DNA of 64,000 nucleotides from JBHGAV01 sp041946685 (GCA_041946685.1 JBHGAV010000017.1:4267-68266); one strand, 5' to 3'; counted from the first letter of the stretch, positions 34,091-43,565 are shown. The notes: a model not told the origin generated them from the sequence alone. Program-made: numbers and translations.

Positions 34091-35203
34091 TCAGCGGGTC
34101 AGGAATGGCCAGTGCGGGACAACGTGATAGCCGTATTTAGTCACCGCCAGGTACAGGGCGCCCCCGATGGCTACCAGCGCCACCAGAAGTCCGTACAGCA
34201 CCTTTCCCCACGGGAAGCGGCGTTTCTCCCGGTGCAGCACGAGCAGGTAGCTGGCAAACACGCCCACGAAGAACAACCCGCACATCGGCACCGCGAACAA
34301 CATCAGGTTGAAGATGTCGGGCGTGGGCGTAACGACGGCGGCGATGATCACGATGATCAGGATGGCGTAGCGCGTGTTCCGCAGCAGAAACCGGGGGCTC
34401 ACCACCCTGAGGAGCGTCAGGAGGAACAGCAGCACCGGCAGCTCAAACACAATCCCGATGCCCAGGGTCGCGTTCACGAAGAGGTCGAAGTACTCGGTTG
34501 CCGTGATCATCGGCATGACGTGGATGTCACGTCCAATGCTGAGAAGAAACGCAAGGCCGAAGCGGAACGCGACGAAGTAAGCGAATAGCCCGCCCAGGAT
34601 GAACAGACCCGCCGTAGAAATGACAAAAGGCGCCGCCCAGCGGCGCTCCTTCTTGTACAAGCCCGGTGCGATGAACGCCCACACCTGGTAGAGGACCCAG
34701 GGCGCCGCCAGGAACAGAGCCACCAGCATCGGGGCCTTCACCCAGATGATGGAGAACGCTTCCGTGGGCTTGATGAAGACCAGATTCGGGCTGGCGCCCG
34801 TGGTTTGCAGCGCCTCGATGGCAGGCTGGCTGATGATCTGCCAGATCTGATTGGCGAAAACCAGACAGAGGACGAAAGAGACCGCAATCCCGGCCAGCGC
34901 ATACATGATCCGGCTGCGCAGTTCTTCCAGGTGCTCGAGGAAGGACATGCGGAGCATGCCCTCCTCCTCATCCTCATCCTCTTCCGCTTCGGCGGGAGCC
35001 GGCGATGGTGGAGGCGGAGAGCTCTTCCCGGCAACCACCATAGCCGGGGCCGGAGACGCCTCGGCGGCCGCGATCTCGTTGGGATACGGCTCAGCCTCGT
35101 AGCTTGCAGGGTCCCCGTACCCGCCTGTTTCGGAGCCTGGTTGAGACGCTTCCCCGGCCTCCGGGGGGCTCTCTCCCCCTGGTTGTTTGTCCTCAGATTC
35201 CAT
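34091..35203 (-). CDS. tatC: Sec-independent translocase subunit TatC with acidic N-terminal extension
   Basis: A 370-residue TatC, the receptor for twin-arginine signal peptides. The conserved core starts at FLEHLEELRSRI (about residue 88) and has six membrane helices, with the periplasmic loop and PTPDIF motif. About 85 residues precede it, unlike the usual few: they are rich in Pro, Ala, Glu and contain EAEEDEDEEEG. The start follows tatA by 18 bases. Likely substrates in this window are two ThuA-like proteins and the aldo/keto reductase. Confidence 0.94.
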   Translation of the reverse strand: MESEDKQPGGESPPEAGEASQPGSETGGYGDPASYEAEPYPNEIAAAEASPAPAMVVAGKSSPPPPSPAPAEAEEDEDEEEGMLRMSFLEHLEELRSRIMYALAGIAVSFVLCLVFANQIWQIISQPAIEALQTTGASPNLVFIKPTEAFSIIWVKAPMLVALFLAAPWVLYQVWAFIAPGLYKKERRWAAPFVISTAGLFILGGLFAYFVAFRFGLAFLLSIGRDIHVMPMITATEYFDLFVNATLGIGIVFELPVLLFLLTLLRVVSPRFLLRNTRYAILIIVIIAAVVTPTPDIFNLMLFAVPMCGLFFVGVFASYLLVLHREKRRFPWGKVLYGLLVALVAIGGALYLAVTKYGYHVVPHWPFLTR

Positions 35204-35221
35204 TGGTGTGATCGACGAGAC

Positions 35222-35719
35222 TCAGCCTGCCACGGTCCTGCTTTCGGGCGACGGCTCGCCCTCGGCCACTCCGGCCGACTGGCCGGAATCGGCCAGCTCG
35301 AACTCGGGGGAACACCCCGCCGATTCGGACGCGGCCTCGGCCGCGGCATAGACCGGTTCGGACTGCGAATCGGTGGTCTGGTCAGCGCCCTCAGGTGCGG
35401 ACGCGCTTACAGTGGACGGACTTGCGGCAGCGGAATCCTCTTGGGGAAGATCATACGGGCCCTGTTCGTAAGTATATGAAGAACTATAGTCTTGCAGTTC
35501 TCCGTGGACGCTGCTTGTGACTTCCCTGATCGATTCGTTTTCCCGCTCCAGGTTGCTCATCTCGCGGTCCCAAGTCGACTTCAGCTCACTTGAGGCGCGA
35601 CGGAACTCGGTGAGTGCTTTGCCGATGGTCTTGCCCAATTCCGGAAGCTTCTTCGGCCCGAAAATGAGCAGGGCAAGGACAAAGATAAACACCGTTTCCT
35701 GCCAGCCCAGCGGACCCAT
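35222..35719 (-). CDS. tatA: Tat translocase pore subunit TatA/TatB with long tail
   Basis: A 165-residue protein: an N-terminal membrane helix (MGPLGWQETVFIFVLALLIF), the GPKKLPELGK hinge and an amphipathic helix define TatA/TatB. The tail of about 100 residues is acidic, serine-rich and disordered, longer than usual TatA. ATG 35719 is chosen: GGGAGG is 8 bases before it. A TatA-type G-P hinge with F before it favours TatA over TatB, but a single dual-role protein is possible. Confidence 0.9.
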   Translation of the reverse strand: MGPLGWQETVFIFVLALLIFGPKKLPELGKTIGKALTEFRRASSELKSTWDREMSNLERENESIREVTSSVHGELQDYSSSYTYEQGPYDLPQEDSAAASPSTVSASAPEGADQTTDSQSEPVYAAAEAASESAGCSPEFELADSGQSAGVAEGEPSPESRTVAG

Positions 35720-35769
35720 CCGTGTTCCTCCCAAATGTCGATTCAACTACATGATACCCCTTTTCGTGG

Positions 35770-35775
35770 TCTAAT
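35770..35775 (+). promoter_or_regulatory. -10-like TCTAAT before the DUF6807 gene
   Basis: TCTAAT matches TATAAT at 5 of 6 bases and ends 7 bases before ATG 35783, with no ribosome binding site between. It predicts a leaderless mRNA. Confidence 0.4.
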
Positions 35776-35782
35776 ACCGGAC

Positions 35783-36733
35783 ATGAAAGGACGCATCTGG
35801 CTCGCCCTGGCGCTCGTGTTTCCGATCTGCGCCCAGGTCAGGTTCACCCAGGGCAAGGACAGGATCTCCGTGGCGATCGACGGAAGGCCGTTCACCGAGT
35901 TCTTCTACGGCCCGGATGTCCCGAAGCCATATCTGCATCCCCTCAGGGCAGCTAGCGGAGTCGTCGTGACGAGGGCGTTTCCCATGGAGGCAGTCGAGGG
36001 CGAGACCACGGATCACCCTCATCACCGCGGGCTGTGGTTCACCCACGGCGACGTGAGCGGCGTCGACTTCTGGATGAACGAGCCCGCCGGCGACCGGAAG
36101 AACCTGGGGCGCGTGGTGCTCAACAGGATTGTCAGCGTTAAGGACGCGTCGATCAGCGCCCAATTCGACTGGATCGGCCCGGCGGGGAACAAGATGCTGA
36201 CCGAATCGCGGACGATGACCTTCCACGGCGCCCCGAGGCTGCGCGTGGTCGACTTCGACATCACGCTAAGCGCAGTCGAGAAGGTGAAGTTCGGAGACAC
36301 CAAAGAGGGCACGTTCGCCATACGCGTCGCCTCGGGGCTTGAGGCGCCGGGGAAGAACATCCCCGCTACCCCGGTGCGCACCGGGAAAATGATCGACGCG
36401 GAAGGCCGGGAGTCGGAGGCGGGCGTATGGGGCAAGCGCGCGCCTTGGGTGGATGTCTATGGCGAGGTGGAGGGGCAGACTGTGGGCATGGCCATCATGG
36501 ATCACCCCTCCAACCCGCACCACCCCACTTTCTGGCACTGCCGGGCGTACGGCCTGTGCGCCGCAAACCCGTTCGGGGCGCACGATTTCATGAACGACAA
36601 GAACCAAGACGCCAGCATCACGCTGGAGCCCGGACGGAACATGCGGCTGCGCTACCGGGTGGTGATCCACGAAGGAGAGCCGGGAGCGGCAGGGATTGCG
36701 GGACTATATGCGGCCTTCGCCGCCACCAGATGA
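35783..36733 (+). CDS. DUF6807 (PmoA-like) secreted protein
   Basis: A 316-residue protein with a signal peptide (MKGRIWLALALVFPICAQ) and the DUF6807 domain, named PmoA in older databases although not a methane monooxygenase subunit. Patterns DHPHHRGLWFTHGDV, DHPSNPHHPTFWH and NPFGAHDF are typical. The family is common in Acidobacteriota and Planctomycetota, often near sugar degradation genes; its reaction is not established and histidine-rich motifs suggest a metal site. ATG 35783 is chosen for the signal peptide. The last 30 bases overlap the convergent methyltransferase gene. Confidence 0.82.
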   Translation: MKGRIWLALALVFPICAQVRFTQGKDRISVAIDGRPFTEFFYGPDVPKPYLHPLRAASGVVVTRAFPMEAVEGETTDHPHHRGLWFTHGDVSGVDFWMNEPAGDRKNLGRVVLNRIVSVKDASISAQFDWIGPAGNKMLTESRTMTFHGAPRLRVVDFDITLSAVEKVKFGDTKEGTFAIRVASGLEAPGKNIPATPVRTGKMIDAEGRESEAGVWGKRAPWVDVYGEVEGQTVGMAIMDHPSNPHHPTFWHCRAYGLCAANPFGAHDFMNDKNQDASITLEPGRNMRLRYRVVIHEGEPGAAGIAGLYAAFAATR

Positions 36734-37462
36734 AGCGGTCTGATTTCTGACACCCAACTTCCACAGGATCTGTCGCAGCATGCCGAGCCAGATCTCAGCG
36801 TCGTGGAGCGAGAGGTCCATCCGCCGCACCAAGCGGCGGAGCTTCATCGCAGTGGAGGTCTCCACGCGCTCGTGCACGTAACCGCTCCTGGCCAGGACGT
36901 CGGTGAGCAGCCGGGTCAGCTCTTCCAGGCTTGCCGCAGTTGGGCGTTTCTTTCTCTCGGGCCTTGCCAGCGCCGCCTCCGGCCGGCGGGTCAACTCGTA
37001 AAGACACACGGCCACGGCCTGCCCCAGGTTCATCGAGCCGTGACCGTCTTCGGTCGGGACGCGCATCAGCCAGTGGCAGTGCGCCAGGTCCTCATTGGCC
37101 AGCCCGTACTTCTCCGATCCGAACAGCAGCGCGACGGGCTCCGAAACCAGGCGCTTGCGGATCAGCCTGCCGCCGTACTCGAGCCGGCGGATGGGGTGGT
37201 TGAGCTCGCGGCGGCCCGCGGCCGTCGTTCCAACAACCAGGGTGCAGTCCGCCACCGCCTCGGCCACCGATGCGAACTCGGCCGCCGCCTCCAGGACGTG
37301 GCCGGCGCGCACGGCGGAGCGGGCTTCGCGAAAGGCAACTTCGTAGGGATTGACCAGACGCAGCGCACCAAAGCCGAAGTTGCTCATAGCGCGCGCCGCG
37401 GCGCCGATGTTCAAAGGATTGCGGGGGGCCACCAGTACAACCCGCAACAGGTCGCGTTCCAC
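36704..37462 (-). CDS. SPOUT-family RNA methyltransferase, TrmJ-like
   Basis: A 252-residue SpoU/SPOUT methyltransferase, likely making 2'-O-methyl at tRNA position 32 (TrmJ). VVLVAPRNPLNIGAAARAMSNFG, LLFGSEKYGLANEDL and SMNLGQAVAVCLYEL are motifs 1 to 3, the knot that binds SAM. The C-terminal extension is TrmJ-like. The GTG at 37462 is chosen because it lies 4 bases after the korB stop and starts just before the first conserved strand; upstream residues would lie inside korB. It overlaps the DUF6807 gene by 30 bases. Confidence 0.82.
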   Translation of the reverse strand: MERDLLRVVLVAPRNPLNIGAAARAMSNFGFGALRLVNPYEVAFREARSAVRAGHVLEAAAEFASVAEAVADCTLVVGTTAAGRRELNHPIRRLEYGGRLIRKRLVSEPVALLFGSEKYGLANEDLAHCHWLMRVPTEDGHGSMNLGQAVAVCLYELTRRPEAALARPERKKRPTAASLEELTRLLTDVLARSGYVHERVETSTAMKLRRLVRRMDLSLHDAEIWLGMLRQILWKLGVRNQTASSGGGEGRI

Positions 37463-37466
37463 AGGT

Positions 37467-38507
37467 TCAGCGTAGCTCTTCCAGAAGGGCTTCGAACGCG
37501 GCCCTGGAGGGCCGTACCCGGGACTCGGGCAACGTGGCAAGCGGCTCGTCGACAACATTCAACATGTTGATGAACGTCGGCCGGCTTGTGTCCAGGTAGA
37601 TCAGGCCGGTGAGGACCTGGCCGCCCGCCGAGGCCTCATGGAGAACCTGGATGGCCCGCAGCTTGTCGCCGGGGTCGTAGTCGTGCGCCAGTTTTTTGAG
37701 CACGATTCGTGAACCGTCGTGCAGCGTCACTTCCCGGACTTCGCCTTCTTCCATCTCGATCGAGATGTCCTCGTAGGCCGGGACGAAGCTCATCTCATGC
37801 AGTGGCTCGTCGTGGTCCTTCATGTACGCGTAGCTCTTGGTCGAGCCTTCGTGGTCGTTGAAGGTGACGCAGGGGGAAATCACATCGATGACCGCGAGTC
37901 CCTTGTGGGCGATGGCGGCTTTCAGAATCGCCTGGAACTGCCGTTTGTCTCCGCTGAACGAACGGGCGACCAAGGTAGCCCCGAGTTCGATGGCCTGGAG
38001 GCACAGATCCATGGCGGGCAGGTCGTTGACCACGCCGCTCTTGAGCCTGGACCCCAGGTCGGCGGTGGCCGAGAACTGCCCTTTCGTCAGACCGTAGACG
38101 CCGTTGTTCTCGACGATGTAGATCATCGGGACGTTGCGCCGCAGCATGTGGTTGAACTGGCCAAGGCCGATGGAGGCCGTGTCACCGTCTCCCGTAACCG
38201 TCAGCCCGAGCAAGTGATGATTGGCTAGGATCGCGCCCGTCGCCACCGCCGGCGCGCGGCCATGCACCGCGTTGAAGCCGTGCGCCAAGCCGAGGAAATA
38301 GGCCGGCGACTTGGACGAGCAGCCGATTCCCGAGAACTTGGCCACCCGCCAGGGAGGGACGCCCATCTCGAAGAAGCACTCGACGATGCGCTCGGAGATG
38401 GCGTTGTGCCCGCACCCGGCGCATAGTGTCGTCTTGGCGCCTTTGTAGCTGAGAACCTCAAGGCCGATCCGGTTGACCTTCCTGGGAGGCGTGGCGGTGG
38501 TGCTCAT
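37467..38507 (-). CDS. korB: 2-oxoacid:ferredoxin oxidoreductase beta subunit
   Basis: A 346-residue thiamine-diphosphate subunit. TTLCAGCGHNAI (C29, C32) and GIGCSSKSPAYF give the cluster and TPP region, and the VTGDGD motif binds Mg-TPP. With korA it oxidises a 2-oxoacid, probably 2-oxoglutarate, to the acyl-CoA while reducing ferredoxin; pyruvate is the main alternative. Its start overlaps the korA stop by 4 bases (ATGA), so translation is coupled. Confidence 0.92.
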   Translation of the reverse strand: MSTTATPPRKVNRIGLEVLSYKGAKTTLCAGCGHNAISERIVECFFEMGVPPWRVAKFSGIGCSSKSPAYFLGLAHGFNAVHGRAPAVATGAILANHHLLGLTVTGDGDTASIGLGQFNHMLRRNVPMIYIVENNGVYGLTKGQFSATADLGSRLKSGVVNDLPAMDLCLQAIELGATLVARSFSGDKRQFQAILKAAIAHKGLAVIDVISPCVTFNDHEGSTKSYAYMKDHDEPLHEMSFVPAYEDISIEMEEGEVREVTLHDGSRIVLKKLAHDYDPGDKLRAIQVLHEASAGGQVLTGLIYLDTSRPTFINMLNVVDEPLATLPESRVRPSRAAFEALLEELR

Positions 38508-40348
38508 AATCCCTCCTGGCGGACGATTTCATCGGTGACGGTGCGGGCGTCAAGGGGCAATCCCCCGTAGTAGAGCACGCTCCTGAGCTTGCCGAGGTCC
38601 ACGGGGTCCAGATCCATGCGCATGAGGGCCAGCATCTGCGCATCCCGGTTCTGCTCGACGACGTAGACCCTGGCGTGCCGTTCAAGAAAGCCTTTCAGTT
38701 CCCTGGTGAACGGATAGGCCTTCAGGCGCAGGTAACTGGTCTCGAGCCCGTGCTCGACGCGCAACTGCTCCCTGCTCTCCTCGGCGGCGTAGCGCGACGT
38801 CCCGTAGCAGATGATTCCGACGGAAGCGGCGGGATTCAAGTTCACCTCGGGCCGGGGCACCTGCCCGCGGATGCTCTCGAATTTCCTGGCCAGCCGGTCC
38901 ACGTTCCGTATGTAGTCCTCGGGCCGTTCGCTGTATTGCGCCTTCTCGTTGTGGCCGCTGCCCCGGGTGAAGTAAGCGGCGGCCGGGTGCTCAGTGCCGG
39001 GCAGCGTCCGGTAGCCGACGCCGTCCCCGTCGACGTCTTTGTACCTGGCGAACTCCCCCAGCCGCTCCAGGTCCCCGGCGGTGAGCACTTTCCCGCGCCG
39101 GATCGGCTCGGTGGGGTAGGGAAATGGATCCGACATCCAGTTGTTCATACCCAGGTCCAGGTCCGTCATGACGAACACGGGAGTCTGGAACTGTTCGGCG
39201 AGATCGAACGCGGTCTGGGCCATGGTGTAGCATTCCCGCGGAGATGACGGGAGCAGAAGAGGGTGCCTGGTGTCGCCGTGCGAGAGCACAGCGGTGGACA
39301 GAATATCGCCCTGCGCCGTCCGGGTGGGCAGGCCCGTCGACGGCCCAACTCTCTGGACATCGAAGATGACCGCCGGAGCCTCGACGTAGTAACCCAGTCC
39401 CACGAACTCGGACATCAGCGAGATCCCGGGCCCGGAGGTGGCCGTCATGCTGCGCGCCCCAGCCCATCCGGCGCCGATCGCCATGCCGACCGCCGCCAGT
39501 TCGTCCTCCGCCTGCACGACCGCGTAGGTCGCCTTTCCCGTCTGAGGGTCGATGCGCAGCCTCTTGAGGTAGCCGATCATGGACTCGACCAGTGAGGAGG
39601 AAGGAGTGATCGGGTACCAGGTCACCACCGTGGCGCCCGCCATGACCGCCCCCAGGGCGCAGGCGGCGTTGCCGTCGATGATGATCTTGCCCTCGGTGGC
39701 GTGCATCCGCTCGACGCGGCAGGGGTCGGTCTTGATCAGGTTCTTCTCCGCGAAAGCGAAACCGGCTTCGACGGCGCCCCAATTCAGAGAGGCGGCCTTG
39801 GCCTTGCGGGGCCCGAACTGCTTCACCAGGGCGCGGCGGATCTCCTCCATGTCGATGCCGAGAAGCTGGGCCAGCACGCCGTCGTAGATCATGTTGCGCA
39901 CCAGCTTGCGCAGACGCGCCTCGGGGCAGACCGGCGCCACCAGCTTGTCGAACGGCACCGGGTAGAAGTGCAGGTCCGGGCGCAGCGTATCCAGCTTCAA
40001 AGGTTCGTCATACAACACGGCGGCGCCGGGCTCCAGGCCGGCGACATCGTCGCGTGCGCTCTCCGGGTTCATGGCCACCAGAAGATCGACTTCCTTTTTC
40101 CGGCCGATCCATCCCTGCCTGCTGGCGCGGATGGTGAACCAGGTCGGCAAGCCCGCGATGTTGGAAGGAAACAGGTTCTTCCCCGAAACGGGAATCCCCA
40201 TTTGAAGCAAGGAACGCATCAGAACCGTGTTGGCGGTCTGGCTGCCCGAGCCGTTGACCGTCGCCACCTGGATGCTGAACTCGTTCACCACGGGCGGAAG
40301 CTGATTGCCACGCCGCATTTGTGCTGGAGTTGTCTCGGTAGCGGACAT
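38504..40348 (-). CDS. korA: 2-oxoacid:ferredoxin oxidoreductase, fused gamma-alpha subunit
   Basis: A 614-residue subunit with the gamma domain (about 18-200, FSIQVATVNGSGSQTANTVL) fused ahead of the pyrimidine-binding alpha domain (about 215-590; TWYPITPSSSLVE, SGPGISLMSEFVGL, QRVGPSTGLPTRT). This two-gene gamma-alpha/beta layout is common for 2-oxoglutarate:ferredoxin oxidoreductases in Acidobacteriota. ATG 40348 is chosen because AAGGTGAGG is upstream and earlier residues are basic junk. It leads the korA-korB-trmJ operon and is divergent from the S9 peptidase. Confidence 0.92.
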   Translation of the reverse strand: MSATETTPAQMRRGNQLPPVVNEFSIQVATVNGSGSQTANTVLMRSLLQMGIPVSGKNLFPSNIAGLPTWFTIRASRQGWIGRKKEVDLLVAMNPESARDDVAGLEPGAAVLYDEPLKLDTLRPDLHFYPVPFDKLVAPVCPEARLRKLVRNMIYDGVLAQLLGIDMEEIRRALVKQFGPRKAKAASLNWGAVEAGFAFAEKNLIKTDPCRVERMHATEGKIIIDGNAACALGAVMAGATVVTWYPITPSSSLVESMIGYLKRLRIDPQTGKATYAVVQAEDELAAVGMAIGAGWAGARSMTATSGPGISLMSEFVGLGYYVEAPAVIFDVQRVGPSTGLPTRTAQGDILSTAVLSHGDTRHPLLLPSSPRECYTMAQTAFDLAEQFQTPVFVMTDLDLGMNNWMSDPFPYPTEPIRRGKVLTAGDLERLGEFARYKDVDGDGVGYRTLPGTEHPAAAYFTRGSGHNEKAQYSERPEDYIRNVDRLARKFESIRGQVPRPEVNLNPAASVGIICYGTSRYAAEESREQLRVEHGLETSYLRLKAYPFTRELKGFLERHARVYVVEQNRDAQMLALMRMDLDPVDLGKLRSVLYYGGLPLDARTVTDEIVRQEGL

Positions 40349-40445
40349 GAAACGATTGGCCTCACCTTTCAGGAATCGGCTGCCCCTCTTTCTCAATTGT
40401 AAGCCGGGCGGCCGCGAAGGCGGCTGAGGAGCGCGGCAGTGGCGC

Positions 40446-40451
40446 TAGACT
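40446..40451 (+). promoter_or_regulatory. -10-like TAGACT before the S9 peptidase gene
   Basis: TAGACT, inside the 10-mer GCTAGACTGG that also precedes lpxB, ends 7 bases before ATG 40459. No ribosome binding site is present, so a leaderless mRNA is predicted. Confidence 0.4.
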
Positions 40452-40458
40452 GGTTGCC

Positions 40459-42528
40459 ATGAGAATCCTCTGCCTTCTGCTGGCTGCTTTGGGCGCTCTG
40501 GCACAGATCAGGACGCCGATCACCCACGAGAAGGTCTGGACCATGAAGCGGGTTGGCGCTCCCGCACTGAGTCCCGATGGCCGCTGGGCGGTGGTTTCCG
40601 TGACCGAGCCGGCCTATGACGCTTCCCAACAGGTGTCCGACCTGTGGCTGGTATCCACCGATTCGAGCCGGCCTCCCAGACGCCTGACCAGCACGAAAGC
40701 TCCCGAGAGCGGCGTGGACTGGTCGGCCGACAGTAAGCGTATTGCCTTCAGCTCGCGGCGGGAGGGAGATGAGGTCCCTCAGATCTATGTCATGGACATG
40801 GATGGGGGTGAAGCCTGGCGGCTCACCGGAGTCGCAACCGGCGCCAGCGGCCCTCTTTGGCGGCCTGACGGGAAGGCAATCCTGTTTCAGAGCGAAGTCT
40901 ATCCGGGCGCGAATACCCCGGAGGAGAATGCGAGGGCCGCCGCCGCACGGAGAAGCCGCGCCACCAGCGCCCGCGTCTGGGACTCCTATCCCATCGCGCG
41001 TTGGGACAGGTGGCTCACCGACGTCCATCCCCATCTGCTGGTACAGGAGCTGTCTGCTACCGCGCGGCCGTTGGACCTTCTGGCGTACTCGGACCTGGCA
41101 GGGCAGCCCGGCTTCTCCGGCAACCCTACCGCCGATGGCGGTGAGGACCTGGAGCCCGCCTGGTCGCCCGACGGTGAGTGGATCGTCTTTGTGGCATCGA
41201 CCGACCGTGACCAGGTCGTGGTCGCCCAGCCCACGACGCACCTCTACTACCTCAACGTCCATGGAGGACAGGCGAAGGCCATCACTTCCGGTCCCGACAG
41301 TTACGAAAGCCCTGTGTTCTCACCGGACGGCAAGGCGCTGTATGCCTCTCACACCCGGGGCGGAAAGGACGTACTCTATTCGCACAGCCGGATTGCGAAG
41401 ATCTCGTGGCCGGACGTGTCCAAGCCCCAAATTCTGGGGGCCGGCTTCGACAGGCCGATCATTCGCTTCCGGCCCTCCAGCGATGGCAGCACGCTTTATC
41501 TGGTGGCCGAGGATGCCGGCCGCGACAAGTTGTATTCTCTGGCCGCCGCCGGCGGCGAGGTCCGACCGGTCACCACAGGCGCTGCGGGGGTGTACTCGGG
41601 ATTGGAGGTCGCCACCAGGAGTCCCTCGCCGGTCCTCATTGCGAACTGGCAGAGCATGATCAGCCCTCCGGAGGTGGTTCGCGTGGACCTGAAGTCCGGG
41701 GAGCACGCTCTTCTGACCAGCTTCACGCGAGAGGCCGCCTCCGCCATCGACTGGCAGCCGCCGCGGGAGTTCTGGTTCACGGCGAAGAACGGTAAGCGTA
41801 TCCACAGCTTCCTGGTCCTGCCGCCGGCCTTCGACGAGTCCAAGAAGTACCCCTTGCTCGTGTTCATGCACGGAGGACCTCACCAGGCCTGGAAGGACCA
41901 ATGGTTCCTGCGCTGGAACTACCACCTGCTGGCCTCGCCCGGTTACGTCGTGTTGATGACCAACTACACCGGGTCGCCGGGCTACGGCGAGAAGTTCGCC
42001 ACAGACATTAACCAGGATGTCTTGAGGGGGCCGGCCGGCGAGATCAACGAAGCCGCAGACGAGGCGATCCGCCGGTTCGGGTTCATCGACGGCGCGCGGC
42101 AGGCTGCCGGCGGCGCCAGCTACGGGGGCTACCTGGCCAACTGGATGGCGGGCAACACCACCCGCTACAGGTGCCTCTTCAGCCACGCCGGCTTGACCAA
42201 CAATGTTTCGATGTGGGGAACGACGGACGGCGGCTATTACTGGGAACTGCGCTACGGCGGCCCCGTGTGGAAGGCGGAGGGGCAGTGGCGCGATCAGGAT
42301 CCGCTTCGCTACGCGCACAACTTCAAGACACCCATGCTTGTTACGCACGGCGGGCTGGACCTGAGGGTGCCCCTAGGCCAGGGGTTGGAGATGTTCAAGC
42401 TCTTGCAGCGGATGAAAGTACCGTCGCGTTTGGTCGTCTTCCCGGACGAGAACCATTGGATTCAGAAGGGCGAGAATGCGAAGTTCTTCTTCGAAGAGGT
42501 CTTTGCATGGCTGAAGAAATACCTGTAG
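40459..42528 (+). CDS. S9 family serine peptidase (acylaminoacyl/dipeptidyl type)
   Basis: A 689-residue prolyl-oligopeptidase-family enzyme. A signal peptide (about 1-17) is followed by a WD40-like beta-propeller (about 40-420, with repeated SPDG/SADS patterns) and an alpha/beta hydrolase. The nucleophile is S554 in GGASYGGY; the Asp is in GGLDLRVPLGQ and the His in DENHWI. It likely trims peptides in the periplasm. It is divergent from korA across 110 bases. Confidence 0.92.
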   Translation: MRILCLLLAALGALAQIRTPITHEKVWTMKRVGAPALSPDGRWAVVSVTEPAYDASQQVSDLWLVSTDSSRPPRRLTSTKAPESGVDWSADSKRIAFSSRREGDEVPQIYVMDMDGGEAWRLTGVATGASGPLWRPDGKAILFQSEVYPGANTPEENARAAAARRSRATSARVWDSYPIARWDRWLTDVHPHLLVQELSATARPLDLLAYSDLAGQPGFSGNPTADGGEDLEPAWSPDGEWIVFVASTDRDQVVVAQPTTHLYYLNVHGGQAKAITSGPDSYESPVFSPDGKALYASHTRGGKDVLYSHSRIAKISWPDVSKPQILGAGFDRPIIRFRPSSDGSTLYLVAEDAGRDKLYSLAAAGGEVRPVTTGAAGVYSGLEVATRSPSPVLIANWQSMISPPEVVRVDLKSGEHALLTSFTREAASAIDWQPPREFWFTAKNGKRIHSFLVLPPAFDESKKYPLLVFMHGGPHQAWKDQWFLRWNYHLLASPGYVVLMTNYTGSPGYGEKFATDINQDVLRGPAGEINEAADEAIRRFGFIDGARQAAGGASYGGYLANWMAGNTTRYRCLFSHAGLTNNVSMWGTTDGGYYWELRYGGPVWKAEGQWRDQDPLRYAHNFKTPMLVTHGGLDLRVPLGQGLEMFKLLQRMKVPSRLVVFPDENHWIQKGENAKFFFEEVFAWLKKYL

Positions 42529-42576
42529 AAACGATGTCTGCTTCAGATCCTGTCTAATGGATGTGGGAGTTAATTC

Positions 42577-43248
42577 TTGACGCTTCGGCTAGTCGCGGTC
42601 CTTGTGCTGGCAGGCTGCGCGTCGGGTTCCGACGTGGATCCCGCCGCTATCGTGCGCCGCTCCGTACTCAATGACGAAGGCCAGGGCGCCGGGCCGGAGG
42701 TTCGCTACGCGTTCACCGAGCGCTCGCTCACCCGCAACCTGGATGAAGGCGGCCGGGTCCGGTCGGCCTCTTCGAGGACCCGCGACGTTCAGATGGCCGA
42801 CTATCAGAGAAGGCGGGACCGCTACCGAAGAGCGATCCGGGAGATCCCCGAGGCTTTCGTCTTCCGGCTGCTTGGGGAGGAGGAGGTCGGCTCGCGTCCC
42901 ACTTACGTCATCGAGGCCGTGCCAAGACCGGGCTACAATCCCGTGGACCGCTATTCCCACCTGTTCATCAGAGTCAAGGGCAAGTTGTGGATCGACAAGA
43001 AGGATTTCCGGTGGGCCAGGATTGAGGCCGAGTTGCTGGACACGGTGACTTTCGGCTGGATCCTGGTTCGAATCCACCAAGGCTCGCGCGTTGTCCTGCG
43101 GCAGGAGGTTGTCAACCAGGAAGCGTGGCTGCCGAGAGAGCTTGCCTATCGCGTGTCTGCTCGCGTGGGACTGGTCAGCCTGCGCCGTCTGGAAGTGGAG
43201 ACGACCTACGGGGACTACCGCCCGGCCGACGTTTCCCCCGGCCCCTGA
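42577..43248 (+). CDS. Putative lipoprotein, 223 residues
   Basis: An exported protein with a type II signal and lipobox LVLAGC (Cys14). The mature part is rich in charged beta segments (FRLLGEEEVGSRPTYVIEAVPR, LWIDKKDFRWARIEAELL), a pattern seen in outer membrane lipoprotein-sorting-like proteins (LolA/LolB fold). That relation is a guess. The start is TTG at 42577, giving a compact signal peptide. The last 34 bases overlap the convergent small membrane protein gene. Confidence 0.65.
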   Translation: MTLRLVAVLVLAGCASGSDVDPAAIVRRSVLNDEGQGAGPEVRYAFTERSLTRNLDEGGRVRSASSRTRDVQMADYQRRRDRYRRAIREIPEAFVFRLLGEEEVGSRPTYVIEAVPRPGYNPVDRYSHLFIRVKGKLWIDKKDFRWARIEAELLDTVTFGWILVRIHQGSRVVLRQEVVNQEAWLPRELAYRVSARVGLVSLRRLEVETTYGDYRPADVSPGP

Positions 43249-43442
43249 CCCGGGCCCTGTTTCTTTATGCCCGCCTTGGACTTAGCCCACTCCACCAGTC
43301 TCTTGACGCCGGGAAAGTACTCGCTCAGGATCAGTAGGCCCGGGATCATGAACATCCAGCCCTGAATCACGGGCAAAAAGCCCCCAATGATACCGAGGAT
43401 GACGAGCCCTACTCCCAGGGCGATGCGAAAACCTTTTCTCAA
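43215..43442 (-). CDS. Small PGPGW-type membrane protein
   Basis: A 75-residue protein with two membrane helices (about 5-22 and 28-43) around the loop GGFLPVIQGWMFMIPGLLILSE, resembling the PGPGW family (PF09656) in its glycine-proline pattern. The C-terminus is basic and Gly/Pro-rich. The function is not known. It converges on the lipoprotein gene with a 34-base overlap. Confidence 0.62.
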   Translation of the reverse strand: MRKGFRIALGVGLVILGIIGGFLPVIQGWMFMIPGLLILSEYFPGVKRLVEWAKSKAGIKKQGPGQGPGETSAGR

Positions 43443-43536
43443 GGACGGCAGATCCCAATTTTACCACCGGGTAAGGCAATAGGACTAAGAGATAATAAGT
43501 ACCATTAGTACCCTGACGTTCGATTGGAATATGCCC

Positions 43537-43565
43537 TTGACCTTGTCGTCATAAAGCACTAGAAC
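43537..43565 (+). promoter_or_regulatory. Promoter upstream of the PilZ gene
   Basis: TTGACC (43537-43542) and TAGAAC (43560-43565) are spaced 17 bases apart. The start codon at 43578 is 12 bases after the -10, so the leader would be very short. Confidence 0.4.
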
